Notes: generated from the sequence alone by a model not told the origin. A DNA stretch of 10,839 nucleotides from Bacteroidota bacterium (GCA_004356385.1 SMXL01000145.1:1-10839), one strand, 5' to 3'; shown: positions 1 through 7,785, counted from the stretch's first letter. Translations and numbers: made by a program.

Positions 1-992
1 AGCGCTGTCAGTAGAGATTGGAGCGGACTGATACGCATGGCGACCATCAACATGGCCATTCCAAACACGACGTAGGCCCACGTCATATTGGTAATGAGGT
101 AGGTCGTTGCGATCATCACGGCACCCAGTCCAATACACGAAATGATAATGAGTGGCTTGCGACCCACCTTATCCGAAAATCGGCCAGCCATCGGGCCGGC
201 AATAATATTCGAGATCCCACCGACGAGGAAAAGAAATGCGATTTCCTTGCCCGAAACGCCCAGAGTGGTTTCTAGCCAAATAGGCAAATAGATTAAATAA
301 AGACCGATTGCAAAGAACATCAGGAAATAGGCGGCCGACGCGGCTACAACAACCGGACGCCGAAGAAGCTCACCATAATTTTTAATAGCTCGCTTGGCGG
401 TGAGTTTTTCTTTATCGCGGTAAATGTCCGGTTGCGGTATGTATAGCCAGACGAGTAAGGTGGCGAGTAGCATCGTGCCGGCGAATATCAGGAACGATAT
501 TTTGAATCCGTATGCGTCGGCCAAGACGATTCCCATTGGAATACCCACAATCTGACCAAACGCCACGCCGCTCATTACCCAACCGATAGCCCAACCTCGC
601 CGGTTGTACGGAAAGTAATCCCCTACGAAGGAGACCGCTGCTCCGCTGAGCATTCCTCCCGCGGCACCTGCTAAAGCTCGAACGATCAGGAGCAGGGTAA
701 ACGTATCGGCAACGGCATGAAGGGCGAGGGCACACGCCATGGAAGCACACCCCAGCAAAAGCACCAGCCGTCGGCCGAACTTATCCGAGATCGGCCCGAT
801 AATGAGGGCAAATATGCTAAGAAACACCGCATAGGAGGTAACCAACCATCCCAGAAGAGATTCGGCCACGTGAAGCTCTTCGCCAATACGGGGTAGAATC
901 GGAGAAATGATGATGACCTGGCTACTCGCCGAGAACACCATCAACCAAAGGGCAAACAGAATTAGATAAGGGTGGGTGTTCCGTGCCCGCAT
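1..992 (-). CDS. MFS transporter, DHA1-like (C-terminus cut by window edge)
   Basis: This is a major facilitator superfamily transporter of the inner membrane, probably a proton-coupled exporter of small molecules; the substrate cannot be told. I translated the minus strand by hand from 992 and the frame stays open to base 1, giving 330 residues and no stop, so the C-terminal helices are outside the window. Hydrophobic helices start near residue 9. The loop between helices 2 and 3 carries MFS motif A as GPISDKFGRR (about residues 66-75). A second copy of this motif type, FSDKVGRKP, follows helix 8, as expected from the internal duplication of the fold. A glycine- and proline-rich helix 5 (GQIVGIPMG) resembles the antiporter motif C. 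A charged central loop separates the two halves. The start is firm: an in-frame TGA lies two codons before the ATG. No Shine-Dalgarno is visible. It lies 97 bp downstream of htpG on the same strand and may be read from its own or the htpG promoter. Confidence 0.9.
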   Translation of the reverse strand, partial: MRARNTHPYLILFALWLMVFSASSQVIIISPILPRIGEELHVAESLLGWLVTSYAVFLSIFALIIGPISDKFGRRLVLLLGCASMACALALHAVADTFTLLLIVRALAGAAGGMLSGAAVSFVGDYFPYNRRGWAIGWVMSGVAFGQIVGIPMGIVLADAYGFKISFLIFAGTMLLATLLVWLYIPQPDIYRDKEKLTAKRAIKNYGELLRRPVVVAASAAYFLMFFAIGLYLIYLPIWLETTLGVSGKEIAFLFLVGGISNIIAGPMAGRFSDKVGRKPLIIISCIGLGAVMIATTYLITNMTWAYVVFGMAMLMVAMRISPLQSLLTA

Positions 993-1089
993 GGGTACTC
1001 AATTTTGAAAGGACCGCCGTAGTACAGGCTGCTCCAGCGTGCAGTTCCCCCGGTTCTAGGGTCGGCTACTCGGCCCGTACTGGTGCAAT

Positions 1090-2970
1090 TTAGTCCGAAT
1101 CAGAGTCTTCGGCCGTAGCAGCCTCCATGATCTCCGTCATACGGGCCACAAAATCTACCGGTTTTTCCAGTGTGCCGTCGAGCAGAAGAGCCCCTTCAAA
1201 CAACTGCAGGATGGCGTGAGCGATCAACTCATCCTTTCTGGAAGAATCTCTGAGGACGGACAGGTTTTGAATCAGTGCGTGTCGCGGATTGATTTCGAGC
1301 ACTTTTTTCGAACCGGTGAAGTTCTGGTCCATCATACGCATCATTCGTTCGGTCTGGGCATCCATTCCCTCCTTGCCGACAACGAGTGTCGCGGCGGAAT
1401 CAACCAGGCGCTTCGAGGAGACGACGTCCTCGACGCGGTCACCCAACACCGACTTGAATCGTTCAATCAGTTTCTTTTCCTCATATTCGGAGAGACCATC
1501 CTTATCCGAATCGGACTCGGCTTCGATATCCAGATCCGCTTTTTCGATGCTCTTAATCTCAAAGTCCTTGTATTTCGTCAAACTTGAGATTGTAAAAACG
1601 TCAACCGGTTCGATCAGCAGAAGGACTTCCAAATCTTTTGACTTGAAGTATTCCAGGTTGGGACTGTTTTCGGAGCTGGTTCGGTCGCTACCCAATAGGA
1701 AGAATATTTCCTTCTGACCGGTCTGCATCCTGTCTACATACTCAGAGAGTGATGCTGTCTTTCCCGCGTCCGTTGCGGTGGTTTCGTAGCGGAGCAGTTC
1801 GATGATTTCATCTCTGTTCGTGAAGTCAGAACCGAGTCCGGTCTTGAAGAGCGTTCCGAATTCCCTAAAAAACGAGTCATACTTCTCGCTGTCGTCAAGT
1901 GCCCACTCAGTGAGCATACCAAGGACTTTCCCTGTGATGATCTGCTGAAGCTTGACCATGACAGGGCTATTTTGAGTAACCTCCCGTGACACGTTCAGTG
2001 GCAGGTCCTCCGTGTCCACGACACCTCGAATAAACCGTAAATAATCCGGCAGCAAGCTTTTGCAATCGTCCTGGATGAAGATATTGCTCGAATAAAGATG
2101 GAGCCCGAATTCGTAATCTTCTCTAAGTAACCCGGCGGGTGCGCGCGATGGAATAAATAAAATCGATCGAAAACTGACTCTTCCCTCAAGATGCAGATGC
2201 AAATGGCCCAAAGGGTCTTTGAAGTCGTTCGAAATGAATTTGTAGAACTCGTTCAACTCGGCCTCTTTCAGCTCGTCCTTCTTCCTGTGCCAAAGTGCTT
2301 TGACGGTATTGACCTGCTCATCATCCACGTAGATGGGGAAGTCGACAAAATTCGAATACTTGCGTATGACTTCCTTCAGTCGCCAGGTTTCAGCGAACTC
2401 AGTTTCATCTTCCTTGAGGTGTAGAATGACGGATGTCCCGCGATCCTCCTTTTCAATTTCCTCAACGGTATAGGATCCGCCTCCGTCCGAACTCCACCGG
2501 TAGCCGGTACTGTCCACATCGGAAACGCGAGTTTCGATCGTCACTCGATCGGACACCATGAAGGCTGAGTAGAAGCCTACACCAAATTGACCGATCATTT
2601 GAGCATCGATTGCCTTCCCTGATTCCTGCATCTCCTCAACAAACGCGACGGTCCCGGAACTGGCAACCGTTCCGATTCGCTCGACCAGATCCTCTTTGGT
2701 CATTCCGATTCCGGCATCTATAATCGTCAGCGTATTCTCGTTCTTGTCGCCTCGGATGTCGATTCTACGGTCAGCTTCGGGCTGCAATACGTTTGTATCC
2801 GTTAGGAGCTTGAATTGAATTTTATTGAGCGCGTCGGAGGCATTCGAGATCAGCTCACGAAGGAATATCTCCTTGTGGGTGTAGAGAGAGTTGATAATCA
2901 GATGAAGCAATTGCTTCATCTCTGCGCGATACTCAAACGTTTCCGCTTTTTCCTGGGTCTTCGGGGGCAT
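1090..2970 (-). CDS. htpG: Molecular chaperone HtpG (bacterial Hsp90)
   Basis: Cytosolic ATP-dependent chaperone of the Hsp90 family that acts as a homodimer on partly folded client proteins. The 626 residues match the usual bacterial length (about 620-630). The N-terminal GHKL ATPase domain shows RELISNASDA with catalytic Glu39 and Mg-binding Asn43, DAGIGM at 85-90 and GQFGVGFYSAFMV at 127-139. The middle domain shows FIPSRAP and LPLNVSRE, whose arginine corresponds to the one contacting the ATP gamma-phosphate. The C-terminal dimerisation domain includes VVSSKRLVDSAA and ends in an acidic tail (EDSDSD). The segment IGTVASSGT (99-107) has serine at the place where yeast and E. coli proteins have lysine (AKSGT). 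The ATG at 2970 gives the expected N-terminus; no Shine-Dalgarno precedes it. Upstream lies a 133-bp gap filled largely by 17-bp repeats that could carry its regulation. I saw neither a CIRCE operator nor a convincing sigma-32 promoter. Confidence 0.98.
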   Translation of the reverse strand: MPPKTQEKAETFEYRAEMKQLLHLIINSLYTHKEIFLRELISNASDALNKIQFKLLTDTNVLQPEADRRIDIRGDKNENTLTIIDAGIGMTKEDLVERIGTVASSGTVAFVEEMQESGKAIDAQMIGQFGVGFYSAFMVSDRVTIETRVSDVDSTGYRWSSDGGGSYTVEEIEKEDRGTSVILHLKEDETEFAETWRLKEVIRKYSNFVDFPIYVDDEQVNTVKALWHRKKDELKEAELNEFYKFISNDFKDPLGHLHLHLEGRVSFRSILFIPSRAPAGLLREDYEFGLHLYSSNIFIQDDCKSLLPDYLRFIRGVVDTEDLPLNVSREVTQNSPVMVKLQQIITGKVLGMLTEWALDDSEKYDSFFREFGTLFKTGLGSDFTNRDEIIELLRYETTATDAGKTASLSEYVDRMQTGQKEIFFLLGSDRTSSENSPNLEYFKSKDLEVLLLIEPVDVFTISSLTKYKDFEIKSIEKADLDIEAESDSDKDGLSEYEEKKLIERFKSVLGDRVEDVVSSKRLVDSAATLVVGKEGMDAQTERMMRMMDQNFTGSKKVLEINPRHALIQNLSVLRDSSRKDELIAHAILQLFEGALLLDGTLEKPVDFVARMTEIMEAATAEDSDSD

Positions 2971-3018
2971 GAATTTAGTTGGTGTCGTTCAGCCAAGCAG
3001 GCTGTGTTTGGACGGTAT

Positions 3019-3102
3019 AGAAGCGGTTCGTATCCACGTGCGTTTGCGTTTGCGAGCGATTCGTATCCGTTAGCATTTCGAATCTACGAGCGTTTCGAAC
3101 TC
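3019..3102 (-). repeat. Five-unit degenerate 17-bp tandem repeat upstream of htpG
   Basis: Read in the direction of htpG, five consecutive units of 17, 17, 17, 16 and 17 bp occupy 3102-3086, 3085-3069, 3068-3052, 3051-3036 and 3035-3019. A hand-made consensus is GGATTCGAAACGCTCGT. Units 1, 2, 3 and 5 all share CGAA at positions 6-9 and GCT at 12-14; unit 4 is the most diverged but keeps AAACGC and CGT. Units 3 and 5 begin with the identical nine bases GGATACGAA. The array starts one base after the DUF4340 stop codon and ends 48 bp before the htpG start, so it sits where promoter or operator sites would be. TATACC (3019-3014) overlaps the last base of the array and could be a -10 element, but no matching -35 is evident. 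It could be a set of regulator-binding sites or a decayed minisatellite. Confidence 0.7.
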
Positions 3103-3103
3103 G

Positions 3104-4003
3104 TTATTCAGATGAAAATGTGGTCGCGTCAGGAATCAGGGTATTCTTGCGACCCGAAAACAGTTTAAAGGTCGCTCGGGGTTGTCCCGAGTAATCCAAA
3201 GCCAGTTCGCTTTCAAGCTCCGTAAATGTGAACGTCATAGACTCGCCCGTTGATAGAATCAATTCCACCACATGCTGATCGGCATCCTCCGGCAGATCGT
3301 CCGCAATAAATCCATCCGCTCGTAAACGGTTGAAGTTCCTAAGGTATCTGTCGACTGCTGATGAGTCAGCGGCGGTTTCGATTCCATTTACCGTAAGGCG
3401 CCATCCGCTTTCACCTTTTGAAAGTGAATAACTGTTTTCCGAGGAGGTCACGTTTGCACCAGTTAGTATTTGACTCGGAATCGTTGCGATCATCTTGTCT
3501 CGCCACCGATCGGCGTCGATCGGGATGGATAGCCGAGGTCTTCCTACGAAAACGCGCTCGTCTTCTTCCAGCCTGATATAGACGGTCATGAAATCTGACC
3601 CCTTCGATGCCACGGTCATTTTTTGAATTTTATCGCCTGACGTGAGGGTGAGCACTGAAGCCGTTGAGTCGACTCCATAACGACCATACCGTTCGGGATT
3701 TCTGGAGACGACTGATTCGAGTTTCAGTTCTGCCAGGCTCGCTGTGAACGAATTAATCGATACGGAATCGGCTATCCAGGCGATAGGCTCCATAACCTGC
3801 CAAAGGCCACCGACCTTCTGAACGCGAATGGTGAACTCGGGTTTTTTTAGTTCAATCTGATCGATGGCTCCCGCTTCGATTTCGATCGTCGGCACATCGA
3901 CGGTAGAAGGCGCTCTATCGAAAGTCCCGGTCGCATACGCGATGAGTACCAAAAGGGCTAAAAGGCCGACCAGGATCGGGATTCTCTTGTTCTTTTCCAT
4001 CAT
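3104..4003 (-). CDS. DUF4340 domain protein, membrane-anchored accessory of Gld-type ABC cassette
   Basis: A protein of about 299 residues with one N-terminal membrane anchor (roughly residues 8-26, ILVGLLALLVLIAYATG) preceded by a short lysine-rich cytoplasmic end. The rest is a soluble, beta-rich extracytoplasmic part. Features typical of DUF4340 proteins are the early IDQIELKKPE strand, the GGLWQVMEPI motif, AELKLESVVSRNPERYGRYGVD and a later second repeat around GWRLTVNGIETAADSSAVDRYL. The molecular function is unknown; the family commonly lies next to GldG-type genes, as here (81 bp after the gldG-like stop). The start is uncertain: two ATG codons stand at 4003 and 4000, and an in-frame TTG at 4009 is also possible. 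I chose the first ATG because the anchor begins soon after it. No Shine-Dalgarno decides among them. Family membership is from recognition, not a search. Confidence 0.85.
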   Translation of the reverse strand: MMEKNKRIPILVGLLALLVLIAYATGTFDRAPSTVDVPTIEIEAGAIDQIELKKPEFTIRVQKVGGLWQVMEPIAWIADSVSINSFTASLAELKLESVVSRNPERYGRYGVDSTASVLTLTSGDKIQKMTVASKGSDFMTVYIRLEEDERVFVGRPRLSIPIDADRWRDKMIATIPSQILTGANVTSSENSYSLSKGESGWRLTVNGIETAADSSAVDRYLRNFNRLRADGFIADDLPEDADQHVVELILSTGESMTFTFTELESELALDYSGQPRATFKLFSGRKNTLIPDATTFSSE

Positions 4004-4084
4004 ATCCAATTTTTCAGTCTTCAGCGTAATCCGAAATGAAATCCAAACATTGTCCGATTCTATGCCCGATGGCAGACCCGACGG

Positions 4085-5599
4085 CTACCGGGAAATAATG
4101 ATCTGGCGGTTTTTCTTTCCTCGCCAACGAATCAGCCCGAACAGCATCACAAACGCTACCGGAGCGAGCATATTTCCGTATTTGATCCAGGGTTTGAGTC
4201 CCGCCGAGACTTCCCGCAGGGCTCGAGGCGCAATTTTCTTTGCTCGAATGCTCAAGAGAGCTTCGTCCTGAACGAGCCAGTCGACGATGTTGAGACCAAA
4301 TTCGATGTTTCCCGGAATAGCGCCAACCAGTGATTCGTTAATAAAGTCGCCGTCACCTACAAGCACCATTCGGGTCGACAGGCTTCGTTTTCCAGATTCA
4401 AATGCGCTCGGAAACTCGCCACGAAAGGCAGAAGCAAGAACAAACGGGCCTCCTGACAACTGCGCCTGCTCGAGCATTGGTTGAATAAAGAAAAACCCTT
4501 GTTGCAAACTGCTGCGTGAACTGGAGTAGACCAGATTCTCGCCCACTACGCCTTCCGGCAAAACAAGTGACGTATCAATCGTACTCACGAAATAGAATAC
4601 GACGTCCCGCAGGCGGCTAACCATCATATTTTCCTTGCTGAAACGGTTGGTCACCGGGAAAAAGGGATACGGAATCTGCTGCTGTACGTTGAAAAACCCT
4701 TGTCGCCTTTGCATGGTCACCATCGAACTCTGCCGGTCCATAACCAGATTTTCCGAAAGCCCCATCCCGTACGAAACAAGAAACGAGTCTAACCCGGTGT
4801 GAAGTGTGAATGCCTGGCCATTCTGCAAATCAGCCTTGATACGATTCAGAAGAAAACCTACCCGCCCACCATTCTGGATATACGAGTCAATGTTGCGTAG
4901 ATCCGACGTGGGAATGGTATCAGTCGGCGCGACGATCATCAGTGCGGTCGGGGGATTGGACGCGAGTTCAGTCGCCGATATCGTCTCAACCGTATAGTTT
5001 CGGCCAAGGCGCTGGTTGAAATTCTGCATGTTCTCCTCAGGAACCGATTCGCCGTGCCCCGAAAGGAAACCAACCCGCGGGGTGGTTTCTCGAGTAAGAC
5101 GCCGCATGGCGCTCGTAAGATCATATTCCAGAGAAGACAAATCCTGTACAACAGGAATGCTCTCCCTTTCTCCACCGTATTCAATGACCACGCCCATGAA
5201 TGCGTTCTTGAGCAGAACGTTGTCGCTCTCAATCACCTGGATCTGTACGGGAGGTATTTGATATGACATCGCCTCATTACGCAGTTCTTCGTCGTCCTTC
5301 GGATCGATGAATCGATACTGAAAATTTCCTCCACCGTACGCGCCGTAGTCGTCCAGCTTGTCTTTCAGGAAGCGGCTATTGCTGCTGTACGGAGCGGGGA
5401 GGTCTGACGTGAAGAACGCCGTTACCGTTACGGGGTCGTCCAGATTACTGACCAGATCAATCGATGCCTCAGACAGAGAGTAAACTCCGTCATCGGTCAG
5501 ATCAACGCGTGTGAAAAGATTGAGCCCGATCAGATTGACTACAACGATGATCAATCCGAAAAGTAGAATCGATGATCGAGATGTCCAGTCTCGTTTCAT
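4085..5599 (-). CDS. GldG-family ABC transporter auxiliary protein
   Basis: A 504-residue inner-membrane protein of the GldG/ABC_transp_aux type, thought to form the substrate-binding or periplasmic part of a Gld-like ABC-2 system. It has an N-terminal anchor (about residues 9-29) followed by the family hallmark RVDLTDDGVYSLSEAS, in which DLT and YSLS are typical. A large periplasmic region contains VGFLSGHGE. Near the C-terminus the segment GDGDFINESLVG, then NIVDWLVQDEALLSIRAKK, matches the conserved GldG ending, and a second membrane helix (about 475-490) precedes a basic cytoplasmic tail. Length is close to that of typical GldG proteins. The ATG at 5599 lies 43 bp after the permease stop, in an A/T-rich leader without Shine-Dalgarno. 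In Flavobacterium, GldA, GldF and GldG are needed for gliding, but related cassettes are common in non-gliding bacteria, so motility should not be assumed here. Confidence 0.9.
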   Translation of the reverse strand: MKRDWTSRSSILLFGLIIVVVNLIGLNLFTRVDLTDDGVYSLSEASIDLVSNLDDPVTVTAFFTSDLPAPYSSNSRFLKDKLDDYGAYGGGNFQYRFIDPKDDEELRNEAMSYQIPPVQIQVIESDNVLLKNAFMGVVIEYGGERESIPVVQDLSSLEYDLTSAMRRLTRETTPRVGFLSGHGESVPEENMQNFNQRLGRNYTVETISATELASNPPTALMIVAPTDTIPTSDLRNIDSYIQNGGRVGFLLNRIKADLQNGQAFTLHTGLDSFLVSYGMGLSENLVMDRQSSMVTMQRRQGFFNVQQQIPYPFFPVTNRFSKENMMVSRLRDVVFYFVSTIDTSLVLPEGVVGENLVYSSSRSSLQQGFFFIQPMLEQAQLSGGPFVLASAFRGEFPSAFESGKRSLSTRMVLVGDGDFINESLVGAIPGNIEFGLNIVDWLVQDEALLSIRAKKIAPRALREVSAGLKPWIKYGNMLAPVAFVMLFGLIRWRGKKNRQIIISR

Positions 5600-5642
5600 G
5601 TGAATTTGGTTGAATGAAAATCTTTCGTTTGAATATCGTCGG

Positions 5643-6350
5643 CTACTCCGGCCTGCGAGACATTGAATACGACGTCAACACGCCGGCGAAAATGGTGAGG
5701 GATACATAGTAGAGCACATCCCGACTATCGATGACTCCCCTCAACAGATTCCGGTAGTGGTAGTCAGTACCCAGGTACTGGAACAGCCCAGCCACTGAAC
5801 TGGGTACGAAAGCCGTCACTTTGTCCAGCAGAAACAGCCCAAATATGATCGCAAAGCCAAGAATGAAAGAGACGACCTGGTTCCGAGTCAGACTCGAGGC
5901 AAACATCCCTACTGATGCGCATGCGGTCCCCAGCAAGATGAGCCCCACATATCCTCCAATCGTTGCTCCGACGTCAAGGTCACCCAAGGAAGCAATCGTG
6001 ATGGCGTACACGATCGTCAGAGAAACCGACGCCATCAAAAATAGAACGACCGCCAACAGTTTACCGGCGATGACTTGCCAATCTTTCACCGGCATGGTTA
6101 AGAGCAATTCGAGAGTTCCCGACCTCCGCTCTTCGGCAAACGTCGACATCGTTATTGCCGGAATGAAGAAGAGAAAAATGAAGGGTACGAGGTCAAACAT
6201 GGACCTCAGGGAAGCACTGTTCTCTAAAAAGAGTGTCGTTCCGAAAAACCAGCCCGTAAATAGCAGAAAAACGCTCATAACTACATAGGCGGTCGGGCTG
6301 TCGAAATAGGAACGGAGTTCCCGTTTTGCAAGGGTCCACATCTGACTCAT
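5643..6350 (-). CDS. ABC-2 type permease, GldF/NosY-like
   Basis: The 235-residue membrane subunit of an ABC-2 transporter, with about six hydrophobic segments. The N-terminus TLAKRELRSYFDSPTAYVV is the amphipathic lead-in and first helix typical of GldF-like permeases. After helix 2 comes the cytoplasmic stretch TFAEERRSGTLELLL followed by MPVKDWQVIAGK, the most conserved signature of this family and probably the contact with the ATPase. Four further helices follow, ending in a short basic tail (SMSRRPE). It is encoded between its presumed ATPase (100 bp upstream) and the GldG-like protein (43 bp downstream), so the two subunits probably form a dimeric transporter with that auxiliary protein. 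The substrate is unknown. The ATG at 6350 was chosen for its position before the amphipathic segment; another ATG three codons on is possible. No Shine-Dalgarno is seen. Confidence 0.92.
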   Translation of the reverse strand: MSQMWTLAKRELRSYFDSPTAYVVMSVFLLFTGWFFGTTLFLENSASLRSMFDLVPFIFLFFIPAITMSTFAEERRSGTLELLLTMPVKDWQVIAGKLLAVVLFLMASVSLTIVYAITIASLGDLDVGATIGGYVGLILLGTACASVGMFASSLTRNQVVSFILGFAIIFGLFLLDKVTAFVPSSVAGLFQYLGTDYHYRNLLRGVIDSRDVLYYVSLTIFAGVLTSYSMSRRPE

Positions 6351-6450
6351 GGAATCTGTATAGATAGTTTTTTCGGTCGATGAGTAAAATTATTGGACAA
6401 CAGTGCAGGGTACGATATAAAACTCGATCCGGAATTCGTCGATTGTCCCG

Positions 6451-7380
6451 CTAGTCGGTGGTCAAGTGTCTGAAAACGTCTTCCAAATTGGCCTGCTCTC
6501 TTCCGAGTTCGGTCATGATCCAGCCTTCGTCCACCGCCAACCGGAAAAGTTCCGGACGGAGATCGTCCGTCCGATCGGTGGTCAGCGTGAACAGCGTCTC
6601 GGCATCGCCGATACGCTCGGTTTCCTTCACCTCTATCCCATTCCATCCTGACAGGACGGAGAGCACCGGATCCGGCGCCACTTGAACACCGAAACGAACC
6701 TGCTGCCCGGAAGAAAAACTGGCTTGTAGATCCGCTGGGGTTCCATCGGCCACGAGTTTTCCTCTGTGAATGATCAACACCCTGTCGCAAGACATCTGCA
6801 CCTCTGAAAGAATGTGCGTTGAGAGAATGACTGTCTTCTCTTTTCCAATATCCTTAATGAGCTCCCGAATCTCAACGATCTGATTCGGATCAAGTCCCGT
6901 GGTGGGCTCGTCGAGAATGAGAATCGCTGGATCGTGGATCATGGCCTGAGCCAGACCAACACGTTGACGAAATCCCTTGGACAGGGCTTCGATTCTTTTT
7001 GCGAGGACCGTTTCCAATCCACAAACATCCGCCATCTTGGCAATCCTACTGGCGTGTTGTGCCTTTTCCACTCCTCGCATGGCCGCTACGAATGTCAAAT
7101 AATCGTAGACAGTCATTTCCTGATAGAGAGGCGTGTTCTCAGGAAGGTAACCGATTTTTCGTTTCACATCGAGGCTGTGGGACCGAACATCCAATCCGTC
7201 CACCCTTACCGTTCCTTCCGATGGAGGGAGATAACACGTGATGACTTTCATCGTCGTCGTTTTTCCGGCGCCATTCGGACCCAAAAAGCCCAACACTTCC
7301 CCGGTCTGCACTTGAAAGGAGATGTCATCAACGGCCTGTTCGGTTCCGTATCGTTTGACCAAGCCATCAACTTCTATCAT
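6451..7380 (-). CDS. ABC transporter ATP-binding protein, GldA/NosF-like
   Basis: The 309-residue ATPase that powers the neighbouring permease. Walker A is GPNGAGKTT (34-42). The Q-loop region reads GYLPENTPLY (77-86) with glutamate where many ABC proteins have glutamine, a form usual in GldA-type ATPases. The signature is LSKGFRQR (133-140), a permitted variant of LSGGQ. Walker B is ILILDEP (153-159) with catalytic Glu158, followed by the D-loop GLDP (162-165) and the switch histidine His189 in LSTH. After residue 215 comes a C-terminal extension of about 95 residues, ending LEDVFRHLTTD, which is common in this subfamily. It is the first gene of the ABC cassette; about 280 bp of non-coding DNA and a hairpin separate it from the gene before, so its own promoter is likely in that leader. 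The ATG at 7380 places the first beta strand (MIEVDGLVKRYG) at the very N-terminus, as expected. Confidence 0.95.
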   Translation of the reverse strand: MIEVDGLVKRYGTEQAVDDISFQVQTGEVLGFLGPNGAGKTTTMKVITCYLPPSEGTVRVDGLDVRSHSLDVKRKIGYLPENTPLYQEMTVYDYLTFVAAMRGVEKAQHASRIAKMADVCGLETVLAKRIEALSKGFRQRVGLAQAMIHDPAILILDEPTTGLDPNQIVEIRELIKDIGKEKTVILSTHILSEVQMSCDRVLIIHRGKLVADGTPADLQASFSSGQQVRFGVQVAPDPVLSVLSGWNGIEVKETERIGDAETLFTLTTDRTDDLRPELFRLAVDEGWIMTELGREQANLEDVFRHLTTD

Positions 7381-7665
7381 GTCTGAATAATTCTGTGCCT
7401 TAGATTATTTCGAACGGGCATCAGCGAGTAGTGGGTCGCAATGAGGATGCACGGTGTGGTCTTAAACAGTTAGCGGGCCATAATTGATCTTTAGGCCCAT
7501 TTTGTTCCGCGTCTGAGAAAATTTCACGTTCGAAACAACGATCATCGGCCGAGATTATTATGTGGTCAACCGTCAAAACCTCGGTAGATCCGGTTCGATA
7601 TTCGGCGGAACTTTGAGTGGTGATCGGACTCGTCTTTTTAGGCAGACCGCCTATGAATAGCGAAA
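7381..7665. other. Non-coding leader upstream of the ABC cassette
   Basis: No supportable gene lies here on either strand; the open frames are shorter than about 30 codons. The stretch probably holds the promoter of the ABC cassette, but I could not pick out a convincing -35/-10 pair or a Bacteroidota-type promoter. An inverted repeat, GGGCC (7475-7479) and GGCCC (7494-7498), encloses 14 A/T-rich bases and could form a weak hairpin in a leader transcript. TTCGAA occurs at 7410-7415 and 7529-7534, and similar TTCGAA cores appear in the repeat array upstream of htpG, but the match is too short to carry weight. Confidence 0.5.
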
Positions 7666-7690
7666 CGGCTCCCGTTCAAAACGGGAGCCG
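7666..7690 (-). terminator. Perfect 11-bp hairpin, probable terminator
   Basis: The arm at 7666-7676 (CGGCTCCCGTT) pairs without mismatch with 7680-7690 across a three-base loop. Read on the minus strand, the stem is followed by TTTCGCTATT, a short and interrupted T-run; on the plus strand no T-run follows. The hairpin lies 95 bp after the stop of the small gene at 7786-8055 and before the ABC cassette, a sensible place to end the upstream transcript. The weak T-run leaves open an alternative role as an RNA-stabilising or attenuating structure. Confidence 0.6.
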
Positions 7691-7740
7691 CAGCTAGCGG
7701 ATCGGAAGACTAACCGCGCATACCGTCCAATTTTGGTTTT

Positions 7741-7752
7741 TTCCGGCCGGAA
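7741..7752. repeat. 12-bp perfect palindrome TTCCGGCCGGAA
   Basis: A perfect palindrome lies between the small gene's stop and the hairpin at 7666-7690. On the plus strand it is immediately preceded by a T-run, so on the minus strand it is followed by AAAA and could not act as a terminator in the direction of the genes. It may be a protein-binding site or chance. Confidence 0.35.
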
Positions 7753-7785
7753 TGTCAAAATCGATTGATTCGGAATGGATACTGG

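Noticed and set aside
412..886. Two medium minus-strand frames that might be taken as genes at the left end
   Set aside because: They overlap the continuous MFS transporter frame that runs from 992 to base 1 with clear family motifs; they are shadows of it.
2971..3103. CIRCE-type operator (TTAGCACTC-N9-GAGTGCTAA) for htpG
   Set aside because: GTTAGC occurs at 3069-3074 but there is no inverted partner at the right spacing.
6351..6450. TTTTAC and TATCTA 17 bp apart before the permease, considered as an internal promoter
   Set aside because: Both boxes match the consensus poorly and the likely host group uses a different promoter consensus; chance in an A/T-rich gap is sufficient.
6347..6790. 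A 147-codon minus-strand frame overlapping the end of the ABC ATPase
   Set aside because: It overlaps the ATPase coding sequence in another frame and its Arg/Gly/Ser-rich translation shows no domain.
7462..7545. A 27-codon minus-strand frame (MIVVSNVKFS...) in the leader of the ABC cassette
   Set aside because: Too short, no initiation signal, no recognisable family and no way to show selection from one sequence.
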